Shown: positions 10,717 through 21,428, numbered from the stretch's first letter. The stretch: 64,000 nucleotides of DNA from Haliclona indistincta (GCA_964017065.1 OZ024790.1:7877864-7941863); one strand, 5' to 3'. Program-made: numbers and translations. Notes: generated by a model from the sequence alone, not told the origin.

Positions 10717-11621
10717 AATTATTTATGCTGAACAATATTTTCATTAATAATGTTTTACACCACGCAAACTTGTTCAAACGCAATTGAAATCGACTGTATT
10801 AGAACATGTTGCTGACTACACAGATAGTCAGGGGAGTGTCCTTGCATGCATTCCATCCAAACCGACCTCCTCTGCACTGTGGTTGATGAATCCGTGGGTA
10901 GATATAGACCATGATGATTATTATAATGTACTCACTATAGCAGTTATGGAGAGTTTTAGAATTATGTTTGAGAACTATTGATCATAGTTCTGGTTCACCA
11001 TTTTTGGATTACAGTAGGTGGATTGTTTCTAGTATCTCATACTTTTGTGATGTTTTTAAAAACTCTCACGTGTGACTATATAAACTGTTTAAGGTACGCT
11101 GATAAGTTAGACAAACATTGAGTCTACAAGTACCATACAGTATTTATAACCACTTCAGATACTCAAGTTACATAAGTGTTTAGAGTGATGGTACGATTTG
11201 TGCCGAATACTGCTTCTAGCAAACATAAGACTTTAAGAGCACAGACACTACCGAGCACGAACCATTACCACCTATTAATACTGATTCCAGCTCATTCATG
11301 ACAAAAACAATAAAATTAGAAGCACTGAACACCTCCACGCAAAGTTGAAGACCAAGTACAGCTGTGCTAGCACTCTCCTCACTTCATCAGCTTTGATATA
11401 TGCTCTAGAGAGTATCCACTCACACCGGCTGTATCAAGCCACATCAACTGATCATGAAGCTAGCTGCATGATGAGGAAGAAAAATCAAGATCGCACACTG
11501 ATCACACACATTAATGGCTGTCAGTGTCTACACGTGTGGTAATAAAAATTCCCTGTATCGCTAAATCCTTATCAATGCATATGACCACAACCGCTCCACC
11601 CCTGTACACATTAGCTACAGG
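10717..11621. repeat. Duplicated spacer, unit 1, between DD-ANK copies 4 and 5
   Basis: The 905-bp spacer is repeated in direct orientation at 13908-14828, from AATTATTTATGCTGAAC just after the stop to the leader before the next ATG, with small indels. It holds a decayed gene tail (11187-11484) and, next to the ATG at 11622, a class II leader (AAATCCTTATCAATGCAT, GACCACAACCGCTCCACC) unlike the leaders of copies 2 to 4. I see no other gene; small open frames here are not conserved in unit 2. Confidence 0.88.
11187..11484 (+). pseudogene. Decayed 3' end of a DD-ANK gene (relic 1)
   Basis: The fragment follows the family's last ankyrin repeat and tail: GATGGTACGATTTGTGCCGA, CAGACACTACCGAGCACGAA, ATTCCAGCTCATTCATGAC, CTTCATCAGCTTTGATATATG, then a remnant of the TATCCACTCACACCGGCTG block. 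Frameshifts and deletions remove any long frame. No death domain or upstream repeats remain. The same relic occurs at 14388-14694, so it predates the spacer duplication. Confidence 0.85.
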
Positions 11622-13907
11622 ATGTCTTCTTTGCCGGTCTCAAGTTTTGAGCTTTGTCTACTCAATTTCTTAGCGGAGACAGCCCAAGTTAGCGATTGGT
11701 ACATGTTGGGGCTGTATATGGGCGTACCTCGAGAAGATCTGTCCCACATAGAGAAGCAGTTTTCTAACCAGGGATCACCCCGATGCAGAGCAGAACTGTT
11801 CGACGTGTGGATGAAGCGAACTCTCGATGCTTCGTGGGAAACGATCGCAGTAGCTCTGGAGAAATTAGGAGAAACTGTACAGGCTGAAAAAGTTCGTAAA
11901 CGATGCTCAGTGCTGCCCGCAGCTTCCACTGCTCATGCCGGGTCTAACAAGTCTTGTACTTCATCCACAGTGCGAATAGAAAAGAGTCTTGTGATTTCCT
12001 TTTCAACATTGGAGAGAGAATTTGCTGTTATAGTCAAGAATTTTGAGGTGTTGCTGAAAAGAAAGAAGATATCACTAATGGAACTGGGAAGATTTTTGGA
12101 TATTCGTCTCGATCTAGATGGAGAGTTAGCAAAAATAAATGATATTGACGATCTTCTCCAACAGATCAGACCACACTTCTGTTTATTCAACACTGTGATT
12201 CTGAAAGACATTGTAGAAGAGTTTGTAGGAAAGCCGTTGAAAAAACAACTTGAGAATTATGAGTGTGAACTAGAGAAATTCACCAAAATTGCCGAAATAT
12301 CTCTCTTAGAGAAAGTTAAATTTCTTGATCAATCTAGCTCAACTGTTATGCCACAAGTCATCTTCAAGCTGACCGGCTTCTGGCCCAGTGTAACTATCAA
12401 ACGATTTCAGAGGTTCGTTGATCATGTATTTGAAGCCAACTCGAGTGCTCTTACTCACATTCATGTGAAACAAGGCTGCATTTGTGTAACATGGTATGCT
12501 CGTAAATCAGCCATTGCATCTCTAGCTGCTCGAGCCAAAGAGAAGGTGCTGTTTATGCGACATGTTGGAGTTCTGAGTCTGAGCGTAGGAGACACTGTGA
12601 TCCTGGAGCAAGAAGAAACAGAGGAAGAACAAACAGACTTGAGCTCAGCACTGATACAAGCCATTACTGCTGATTGTACAGAGGCTGTAGAGTTTTTACT
12701 CTTCCTTGGTGCAGATCCTAACTGCACCTCAGCAAATGGTGCCACACCTCTCATTCTTGGCTGCTGGAACAATTCTATCAGCATCACTAAACTACTTCTC
12801 AGAGCTGAGGCAAATGTTGATGCACAAGACAAGCAAGGTTCCACTGCTCTGAAGATGGCATGTAGCTTTAGAATACCGAATACAATTTTAATTGAACTAC
12901 TAGTTCAATCTGGAGCTCAGTTTGCCGTACCAGGTGAAATACAGACGGCACTTGGAATTGCTGCGCAGGAAGGTCACACTGATATTGTTCAGTATCTGAT
13001 CAGTAAAGGGGCTCCAGTAAACGCACAGGGCTTGTACGGTGCAAATTCACTTATGCACGCATGTTGGCACAAACATGCTGATACTGTACGCATTCTTCTT
13101 GATAATGGAGCTGATCCCAATATACAAGGCCAGGAAAACAACACAGCACTTCATATTGCTTGTTATAAGCAAATGATAGTAGGTGTGGAGCTTCTTCTAG
13201 CGTATGGAGCAGATCATAGCTTGCAAACCAAAGATAAAGCTACACCTCTCATGACTGCTTGCTACAAAGAAGGTGACCTAACAATGGATCCCTCCATTAT
13301 GATTCTGCTACTTTCAGCTGGGGCTGATCCCAATGCTCAAAACGATAAAGATTCTACAGCTCTCATACTTGCTGCTGATTTTGGCTATAAAGAAGGTGTT
13401 TCAGTTTTGCTAAATGCAGGAGCAAATGTGAACATTCAGAACAAATATGGAATGACTGCTCTTCATGAGGCAGCTGAAGATGGATTCCTAGCTATCTCAG
13501 AACTTCTCCTAGCATCAGGTGCCCAAGCCTCACTCACTGACAATGCTGGTATGACACCGCTTGACTATGCCCTTGATAACAACCATCACGATGTGTGCCA
13601 ACTACTTCTTGCAAGCATAGACTCCGACCCACTACCAGTCGTGACCAAGAGCACAGACACTACCGAGCACAGACCACCACCTAGAAATACTGATTCCAGC
13701 TCATTCATGGCTGAAACAATAGAACAAGAAGCAACACCTCCACAAAGGCGAGGGCGGAGCCGAACAAGTCAGTATAGCAGTGCTTTCTCTACACTCGATC
13801 AGCTTCGATATGCTCTAGAGTATCCACTCTCACCAGATGATACTATCAAACACCACCAAACTGACGAGGAGGTAGGAGAAACAATCAAACCTGAATCAGA
13901 TAATTAG
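11622..13907 (+). CDS. DD-ANK copy 5: mosaic death-domain ankyrin-repeat protein, 761 aa
   Basis: Intronless gene that starts like copy 6 (MSSLPVSS, DWYMLGLYMGVPREDLSHIE, KRCSVL, SNKSCTS, EKSLVISFSTLE) and continues like copy 4 (VLLKRKKISLMELGRFLD, AKINDIDDLLQQIRPH, KYGMTALHEAAEDGF, TEHRPPPRNTDSSSF). The switch lies within about 12008-12027: diagnostic bases before it agree with copy 6, those after it with copy 4. The flanks agree: the upstream leader is that of copy 6 and the 3' flank is that of copy 4. The gene is complete, with death domain, middle regions, acidic linker (EEQT instead of EEET), ten ankyrin repeats and the LRYALEYPLSPDDTIKHH tail. Presumed cytoplasmic adaptor; ligand and partner unknown. 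Confidence 0.92.
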   Translation: MSSLPVSSFELCLLNFLAETAQVSDWYMLGLYMGVPREDLSHIEKQFSNQGSPRCRAELFDVWMKRTLDASWETIAVALEKLGETVQAEKVRKRCSVLPAASTAHAGSNKSCTSSTVRIEKSLVISFSTLEREFAVIVKNFEVLLKRKKISLMELGRFLDIRLDLDGELAKINDIDDLLQQIRPHFCLFNTVILKDIVEEFVGKPLKKQLENYECELEKFTKIAEISLLEKVKFLDQSSSTVMPQVIFKLTGFWPSVTIKRFQRFVDHVFEANSSALTHIHVKQGCICVTWYARKSAIASLAARAKEKVLFMRHVGVLSLSVGDTVILEQEETEEEQTDLSSALIQAITADCTEAVEFLLFLGADPNCTSANGATPLILGCWNNSISITKLLLRAEANVDAQDKQGSTALKMACSFRIPNTILIELLVQSGAQFAVPGEIQTALGIAAQEGHTDIVQYLISKGAPVNAQGLYGANSLMHACWHKHADTVRILLDNGADPNIQGQENNTALHIACYKQMIVGVELLLAYGADHSLQTKDKATPLMTACYKEGDLTMDPSIMILLLSAGADPNAQNDKDSTALILAADFGYKEGVSVLLNAGANVNIQNKYGMTALHEAAEDGFLAISELLLASGAQASLTDNAGMTPLDYALDNNHHDVCQLLLASIDSDPLPVVTKSTDTTEHRPPPRNTDSSSFMAETIEQEATPPQRRGRSRTSQYSSAFSTLDQLRYALEYPLSPDDTIKHHQTDEEVGETIKPESDN

Positions 13908-14828
13908 AATTATTTATTCTCAACAATATTTTCATTAATAATGTTTTACACCACGCAAACTTGTTCGAACGCAATTGAAATCGACTGTATTAGAACATGT
14001 TGCTGACTACACAGATACTCAGGGGAGTGTCCCTTGCATGCATTCCATCCAAACCGGCCTCCACACTGTGCATGGTTGATGAATCCGTGGGTAGATATAG
14101 ACCATGATGATTATTATAATGTACTCACTACAGCAGTTATGGAGAGTTTTATCTTTTGAAGAATTATGTTTGAGAACTATTGATCATAGTTGTGGTTCAC
14201 CATTTTTGGATTACAGTAAGTGGATTGTTTCTAGTATCTCATACTTTTGTGATGTTTTTAAAAACTCTTATATGTGACTATATAAACTGTTTATGGTACT
14301 CTGATAAGTTAGACAAACATTGAGTCTACAAGTACCATACAGTATTTATAACCACTTCAGTTACTCACAGTTACATAAGTGCTTGGAGTGATGGTATGAC
14401 ACCACTTGATAACAACCATCCGATTTGTGCCGACTACTGCTTCTAGCAAACATAAGACTTTAAGAGCACAGACACTACCGAGCACGAACCATTACCACCT
14501 ATTAATACTGATTCCAGCTCATTCATGACAAAAACAATAGAATTAATAGAAGCACTGAACACCTCCATGCGAAGTTGCAGACAAAGTACAGCTTTGCTCT
14601 CTCCTCACTTCATCAGCTTCGATATGCTCTAGAGAGTGTCCACTCACACCGGCTGTTTAACTATCAACTGAAGCTGCATGATGAGAAAGAAAAATCAAGG
14701 TCATACTTTAAATATGGTCTGTCAGTGACTACATGTGTGGAAATAAAATTTCCCTGCATCGCTAAATCCTTATCAATGCATCAACGCATGACCACAACCG
14801 CTCCACCTCTATAAACATAAGCTGCAGA
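13908..14828. repeat. Duplicated spacer, unit 2, between DD-ANK copies 5 and 6
   Basis: The 921-bp direct repeat of 10717-11621 differs by scattered substitutions and short indels (for example, more of the decayed ankyrin codons survives near 14388). It ends in the class II leader (AAATCCTTATCAATGCAT, GACCACAACCGCTCCACC) directly before copy 6. Confidence 0.88.
14388..14694 (+). pseudogene. Decayed 3' end of a DD-ANK gene (relic 2)
   Basis: This is the same fragment as relic 1, slightly better preserved: GATGGTATGACACCACTTGA continues into GATAACAACCATC, i.e. the MTPLDYALDNNH segment with nine bases lost. It then runs through CACTACCGAGCACGAACC, ATTCCAGCTCATTCATGAC and CTTCATCAGCTTCGATATGC. 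No intact frame remains. Confidence 0.87.
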
Positions 14829-17093
14829 ATGTCTTCTTTGCCGGTCTCAAGTTCTGAGCTTTGTCTACTAAATTTCTTAGAGGAGACAGCTCAAGTTAGC
14901 GATTGGTACATGTTGGGGCTGTATATGGGCGTACCACGAGAAGATCTGTCCCACATAGAGAAGCAGTTTTCGAGCCATGGATCAGCCCGATGCAGAGCAG
15001 AACTGTTCGACGTGTGGATGAAACGAACTCTCGGTGCTTCGTGGGAAACGATCGCAGTAGCTCTGGAGAAATTAGGAGAAACTGTACTGGCTGAAAAAGT
15101 TCGTAAACGATGTTCAGTGCTAACAGCAGCTTCCACTGCTCATGGGTCTAACAAGTCTTGTACTTCACCCACAGTGAGAATAGAAAAGAGTCTTGTGATT
15201 TCCTTTTCAACATTGGAGAGAGAATTTGCTGTAATAATAAAAAATCTTGAAATGTCCTTGGAAAGAAAACCAGTCCAAATGATCGAACTAAAAAGATTTT
15301 TAAACACTCGTCTCGACCTAGGTAAGGAGTTATCACAAGTAGATAGCATCGATGACCTTATCCAGCAGATCAAACCACACTTCTGTTTATTCAACACTGT
15401 GATTCTGAAAGACATTGTAGAAGAGTTTGTTGGAGAGCCATTGAAAAAACAGTTGGAGATATATGAGTGTGAACTAGAGAAATTCACTGAAACTGCCGAA
15501 ATGTCTCTATTAAAGAAGGTTGAATTTCTTGATCAGTCTAGCTCAGCTGATATGCCACAAGTCATCTTCAAGCTGACTGGCTTCTGGCCCAATGTAACTA
15601 TCAAACGATTTCAGAGGTTCGTTGATCATGTATTTGAAGCCAACTCGAGTGCTCTTACTCACATTCATGTGAAACAAGGCTGCATTTGTGTAACATGGTA
15701 TACTCGTAAATCAGCCATTGCATCTCTAGCTGCTCAAGCCCAAGAGAAGGTGCTGTTTATGCGACATGTTGGAGTTCTGAGTCTGAGTGTAGGAGACACT
15801 GTGATCCTGGAGCAAGAAGAAACAGAGGAAGAAGAAACAGACTTGAGCTCAGCACTGATACAAGCCATTACTACTGATTGTACAGACGCCGTAGAGTTCT
15901 TACTCTTCCTTGGTGCAGATCCTAACTGCACCTCAGCAAGTGGAACCACACCTCTCATTCTTGCATGCAGAAACAATTCTATCAATATCACTAAACTGCT
16001 TCTCAGAGCTGATGCAAATGTCAATGCACAAGACAAGAGGCAGTTTTCTGCTCTTAAGGTGGTTTGTAGTTTAGAAACACCAAGCAAAGCTTTAGTGGAG
16101 CTACTAGTTCGATCCGGAGCTCAGTTAGTCATACCGGGCGAAAGGATAATGGCACTTGAAATTGTTGCAAAAAATGGTCACTCAGATATTGTCCAGTATC
16201 TGGTCGGTGAAGGGGCTCCAGTGAACGCACAGGATAGATACGGTGCATCTGCACTCATGTACGCATGTCATAAAAAGCAATCCGAAATTGTATCTTTTCT
16301 TTTAAATCATGGTGCTGATCCTAATATGCAGGACAAGTACAATAAAACAGCACTTCATTTTGCTTGCTATAATCAGATGACAGTAGGTGTGGAGCTTCTT
16401 CTCGCACGTGGAGCAGATTATAACTTGCAAAGTGACGATAAATCGACACCTCTTATGTATGCTTGTTATAAAAAAGATGACTTCGCAATGGATCCCTTCA
16501 TTCTGGTTCTGCTACTTTCAGCTGGCAGTGACCTCAATGCTCAAAACGAGAGAGATTCTACTGCTCTCGCAATTGCTGCTCAATATGACTACCAAGAAGG
16601 TGTTACTGTTTTGTTAAATGCAGGAGCTAGTATAAATATTAAGAATATGTTCGGGTCAACAGCTCTTCATGTAGCAGCTGTAAATGGATTCTTATCTATC
16701 TCAGAACTTCTCCTAGCATCAGGTGCCCAAGCCTCACTCACTGACAATGATGGTATGAGACCACTTGACTATGCCCTTGATAACAACCATCACGATGTGT
16801 GCCAACTACTTCTTGCAAACATGGACTCCAACCCACTACCAGCCGTGACCGAGAGCACAGACACTAGACCATTGCCAGCCAGAAGCACCGATTTCAAGAC
16901 TGAAACAATAGAACAAGAATCAACACCTCTGCAAAGCCAAAGACAAACAAGTCAGCACAGCAGTGCTTTCTCTACACTCGATCAGCTTCGATATGCTCTA
17001 GAGTATCCACTGTCACCAGATGATGCTATTAAGCACCACCAAGCTGATGAGGAAGAAAATTCCCAGGCTAAATCCCACAACAAGGACCAGTAA
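14829..17093 (+). CDS. DD-ANK copy 6: death-domain ankyrin-repeat protein, 754 aa
   Basis: Intronless gene with the class II N-terminus (MSSLPVSSSELCLLNFLEET, DWYMLGLYMGVPREDL). The death domain covers about residues 8-92. The middle region is a third type (ERKPVQMIELKRFLNTRLDL, SQVDSIDDLIQQIKPH), different from copies 1/4/5 and 2/3. The TGFWPNVTI/GCICVTWY module is nearly identical to all sisters. Ankyrin repeats 2 to 8 are strongly diverged (EIVAKNGHSDIVQYLVG, ALMYACHKKQSEIVSFLLNHG, GSTALHVAAVNGF), yet the final repeat returns to the family consensus. The tail is short, lacks the RRRRSRTSQ patch (it reads SQRQTSQHSS) and keeps LRYALEYPLSPDDAIKHH. It ends the array. Presumed death-domain adaptor or sensor; ligand unknown. 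Confidence 0.92.
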   Translation: MSSLPVSSSELCLLNFLEETAQVSDWYMLGLYMGVPREDLSHIEKQFSSHGSARCRAELFDVWMKRTLGASWETIAVALEKLGETVLAEKVRKRCSVLTAASTAHGSNKSCTSPTVRIEKSLVISFSTLEREFAVIIKNLEMSLERKPVQMIELKRFLNTRLDLGKELSQVDSIDDLIQQIKPHFCLFNTVILKDIVEEFVGEPLKKQLEIYECELEKFTETAEMSLLKKVEFLDQSSSADMPQVIFKLTGFWPNVTIKRFQRFVDHVFEANSSALTHIHVKQGCICVTWYTRKSAIASLAAQAQEKVLFMRHVGVLSLSVGDTVILEQEETEEEETDLSSALIQAITTDCTDAVEFLLFLGADPNCTSASGTTPLILACRNNSINITKLLLRADANVNAQDKRQFSALKVVCSLETPSKALVELLVRSGAQLVIPGERIMALEIVAKNGHSDIVQYLVGEGAPVNAQDRYGASALMYACHKKQSEIVSFLLNHGADPNMQDKYNKTALHFACYNQMTVGVELLLARGADYNLQSDDKSTPLMYACYKKDDFAMDPFILVLLLSAGSDLNAQNERDSTALAIAAQYDYQEGVTVLLNAGASINIKNMFGSTALHVAAVNGFLSISELLLASGAQASLTDNDGMRPLDYALDNNHHDVCQLLLANMDSNPLPAVTESTDTRPLPARSTDFKTETIEQESTPLQSQRQTSQHSSAFSTLDQLRYALEYPLSPDDAIKHHQADEEENSQAKSHNKDQ

Positions 17094-17780
17094 CTGTTTA
17101 GTAGCATCAATTGTAATAATTTATAGTACATGCCATGCCAGATACCAAATATGATTTCAATTCAGCCAGACTTGTAACTCATGTGATGAAATACACCATT
17201 CATTGAGAATGCACAATATAGCTGAACAATTATGTTAAAGAGGCAAAATAAAACAAATACATTAACTACAGCCTACATGTAGGACACAAGGTGACCATTC
17301 AGTGCACATACATTTGGGGCAAGGCAAGTGAATAAGTTAAGGAAGTTTTTGATAGTGATGTTAGCAACTTAGCACACGTCTAACTTGAGCAGCACAAATT
17401 CCTGGTAAAAGACTTTTGATAGCATCCACTGCACCAGGTGTGTAATGACCCAATGAGCCCATCTCGATTGTTGTATAACTGACTTTGAACCCTTTTATTC
17501 TCCAAATCAGAGATCAACTGAATGTAGGCGTGCAGGCTTATTCCTTTTCTGTGATCTTGATTCGGTAAACAGGATCAGGATATAGATCAATCAATGGCAT
17601 GGGATGCATGATGTATGGGAGCACTAGTTGGTGCATTTATACACAGCACTAGCATCAGATCTAACTCACAGTTTATTTTTTTAGTTTTAGTTTAGTTTTC
17701 AGTTTATTTTGTCCCTGGCCCCATGAATTGAATGTGGTTTTTGGGTATTAAGTTGATGCTCGCTCAGGCTCGCAGAAAGC
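17094..17780. other. Spacer between the DD-ANK array and the PGAM5 cluster
   Basis: AT-rich DNA with no supported gene. The part next to 17781 presumably contains the promoter and 5' UTR of the first PGAM5 copy. A T-rich run of TTTAG repeats lies at 17675-17712. No mobile element is recognised. Confidence 0.5.
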
Positions 17781-20017
17781 ATGGTGGTGCTTCTGAGAAG
17801 TGTGTTTTTAGCAGGCGCAGTGGGAGCAGGCTCTCTCGCTGCTTGGACTCGCTATGAAAAGAGACCTGTCTATGGACGATCTTTGCTGACGGACGAGAGG
17901 AGACCATGGGATAGCAACTGGGACCAGATGGAGCCTCAGTCCACTGCTGGTCAGGGAGAGACTCCGCCTGCTAAACCCACAGCAACACGCCATCTCATTC
18001 TGATCCGCCACGGACAGTACGAGATGAATCATTCCGAATCAGACAAGAAGATACTAACAGAGCTGGGCCGACAGCAAGCACTAGCAACAGGAGAGAGACT
18101 GAAACAACTCGACCAACCCTTCTCGTACATACTCCACTCTACTCTAATCCGAGCTGTCCAGACTGCTCAGTTGATCAGCAAGAGTCTCCCTGATGTGCCT
18201 ATGAAGAGCACTGACCTGCTCAAGGAGGGAGCTCCCATTGTGCCGGAGCCTCCATCCAGAAACTGGCGACCAACAGCATGGGTGAGAAGAGAGTCACTTG
18301 TTTTGAGCCCGCCTTTTGCACATGTGTGGTCGTATTTCTTTTGTTAGTTGTGTTTTTGTCTCTGTAGCAGTTTTTCCAAGATGGGGCAAGAATCGAGGCT
18401 GCGTTTCGGTCGCTGTTTCATCGAGCTCTTCCCGATCAGAAGGAAGATAGTGTGGAGATCATTGTGTGTCATGCTAATGTGATAAGATACTTTGTGTGCA
18501 GGTGAGCAGCCGTGCATTTTAAACTGTGCTGCATTTCTAACTTTTACAGTAGGATACTATGATATACTAAAGGCGCGTTCACATGGAATCCACTTTTGAT
18601 GCGCATTCAATCCCCAAACTCGCCAAAGCGAATTGGAAGCGAATTCAATGCGCATCGCGAGCGTTCACATGTAGCGAATTGGATGCGAATTACGCGGCTA
18701 TTCGATTTTTAAAAAGTCTACATCATGCTCTTCTTAGCCTTCAACGATGCTTTTCTAGCTTTAAACGTCCATTACAAAGCGTTTAGTCCACCAAGCGCCT
18801 TGTATCTACTCGCGTCTGCCCACGCACTAAACGCAATTCGCTTCCAATCCACTTTCAATCCACCTCCGGAGGTGGATTGAACGCAATGCGCATTGAATTT
18901 GCATCGAGCAGAAGCGGATTCATGTGAACGCTAACGAACCGGATTGAATGCGCGTTCAATCCACTTTGCAGGGTCCATGTGAACGCGCCTTAATTGTGTC
19001 TTGCCTTCTTCCGTCCACATGCAATTTCCTAAATCAGCCTGTTTATAGTTTCATTTTGGGGTTGAGGGATTGCCCTGAGAGTTGTAATAACGTCAGTATT
19101 CTTAAGGTGGCGGTATACGTTTTAATTTTGCCTTGCAGCTCACTTCAGAGAAAGGCTAGCAATGTGAAACTCGCTCTGATGCACCATCGAGTGCATCTCT
19201 GTGTATAAGGCAGGTTGGAGCGCTATGCAGTAATATACATGTACTTCATTGTTCGTCGTGTAATCTATACACATATTTTACTAGCCAAATATCTCTCCAG
19301 GCATACTCTGCAGAAAGCAATACTAGTTGAAATACAACTATCTCTAGGTCCTGATGAAGCGAAATTTGATTTAAATGCTTTTGAATGTTAAGAAAACACT
19401 CTGATGGACAGAAATTTGGCTATTTTTATATCGGCCATATTTCAGGTTGCATGCAATAGCGGTACTTGCCGTCAATTAAAAAATGCTTCGTCAGGACCTA
19501 GAGATAGTTTAAAAGAGTTGTATTTTAACTAGTATTGCTTTTTGCAGAGTTTGCCTAGAGAGTTTTTAAAAATATGTGCATAGTTTACACGACGAACTAT
19601 GTCAATTTTTCAATGGTGGAGTACATGTATATTGCACAGCGCTCCAACCTGCCTTATACACAGAGACACACTCGATGATGCACCAGAGTGAGTTTCACAT
19701 TACTAGCCTTTCTCTGAAGCGAGCTGCAGAGTTTCGTACGATAATTACAATGAACCGACTATTCAGTAAAAATGCCTACCCATTATGGCATCCTCAAAAT
19801 AATTATTTGTTTCTGAACCAAGACGAAACATTCCAACCATACTTTTCTTTCTCTTTTTTTTTTCAGAGCTCTCCAGCTGCCTCCTGAAGCATGGCTGAGG
19901 ATTAGTATTGGTCACTGTGGTCTAACTTGTGTCTCTATCAGACCAAACGGACGTGTCGGTCTACAGTCCCTGGGAGACACTGGTCACCTTCCACCACACC
20001 TACTCACCTTCTCATGA
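17781..20017 (+). CDS. PGAM5: PGAM5 copy A: mitochondrial Ser/Thr phosphatase of the phosphoglycerate mutase family
   Basis: Exons 17781-18281, 18368-18501 and 19867-20017 join in phase to 260 residues. The N-terminus has a hydrophobic segment (about residues 4-23), the membrane anchor that places PGAM5 in mitochondria. WDSNWD at 43-48 corresponds to the WDPNWD motif that drives PGAM5 oligomerisation and activity. LILIRHGQY at 72-80 carries the catalytic His (77). TLIRAVQTA, the [10 protein letters not shown] segment and VCHANVIRY complete the phosphohistidine pocket. The C-terminus ([19 protein letters not shown]) matches the animal family. PGAM5 acts on phosphoproteins in mitophagy and cell-death pathways in other animals. 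The mammalian KEAP1-binding NxESGE motif is not seen. Intron 2 is 1.37 kb and holds two fold-back elements absent from copies B and C. The end of exon 1 ([13 protein letters not shown]...) is diverged from the other copies. Confidence 0.93.
18571..18990. mobile_element. MITE with AGGCGCGTTCACATG termini, TAA target duplication (Harbinger-like)
   Basis: The 420-bp element starts AGGCGCGTTCACATGGA and ends TCCATGTGAACGCGCCT, with TAA on both sides (18568-18570 and 18991-18993). Internally it is rich in short inverted pieces around GCGAATT and AATCCAC. A 3-bp TWA duplication is the hallmark of PIF/Harbinger elements; the assignment rests on that and on the TIRs. No transposase is encoded. Confidence 0.8.
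19135..19728. mobile_element. Large fold-back element with arms of about 280 bp
   Basis: The left arm starts GCAGCTCACTTCAGAGAAAG and the right arm ends in its near reverse complement (CTTTCTCTGAAGCGAGCTGC). The inverted match continues through the CACCATCGAGTG, TATAAGGCAGGTTGGAGCGC and CCTAGAGATAG segments to a short centre near 19400-19480. It has no coding capacity. I cannot define a clean target duplication, so the superfamily is open. Confidence 0.75.
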
Positions 20018-20209
20018 TCATTATTCAGTTGAACTTTTCAAAATCCTCAACAGCACCTTGTCATGTTAATCAATATTTATCATTAATATTTGTATTAGCT
20101 GCTAATCTAAATTGAGAATATTGTGTTAGTCCAAAATCTGAACTTGTGCTAAGGTTGAGGTAACCACGTGGGGGCAACACCCAATTTTTGGTGCTTGACC
20201 CTGATCTGA

Positions 20210-21260
<1,051 letters not shown>

Positions 21261-21428
21261 TCATTATTCAGTCAAAATCCTCAACAGCACCCAATCAATA
21301 TTAATTTTTATCATTAATATTTGTATTAGCAACTAATCTAAACTGAGAATATTGTGTTAGTCCAATAGTAAGCACGTGGGGGCAACACCCATTATTGTTT
21401 GGTGGTTGACCCTGGTCTTGTCTTTTGA

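Larger units (their letters stand above)
18502..19866. other. Intron 2 of PGAM5 copy A, enlarged by two inverted-repeat elements
   Basis: In copies B and C the same intron is only about 205 bp and mostly a CT microsatellite. Here it is 1365 bp, of which about 1010 bp is accounted for by a TAA-flanked MITE (18571-18990) and a large fold-back element (about 19135-19728). The 3' end keeps a T/CT-rich tract before the acceptor. Confidence 0.85.

Noticed and set aside
10784..11542. 65-codon frames in the duplicated spacer as small genes
   Set aside because: They are not kept in the second copy of the spacer, and one of them lies over a decayed DD-ANK tail.
108..16087. Antisense frames of 60 to 255 codons opposite the DD-ANK genes
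   Set aside because: They recur at the same place in every copy as mirror images of conserved codons and have no independent signal.
1..17093. Bacterial or symbiont origin of the intronless DD-ANK genes
   Set aside because: Base composition, death domains, shared MITEs and neighbours with animal introns all fit the host genome.
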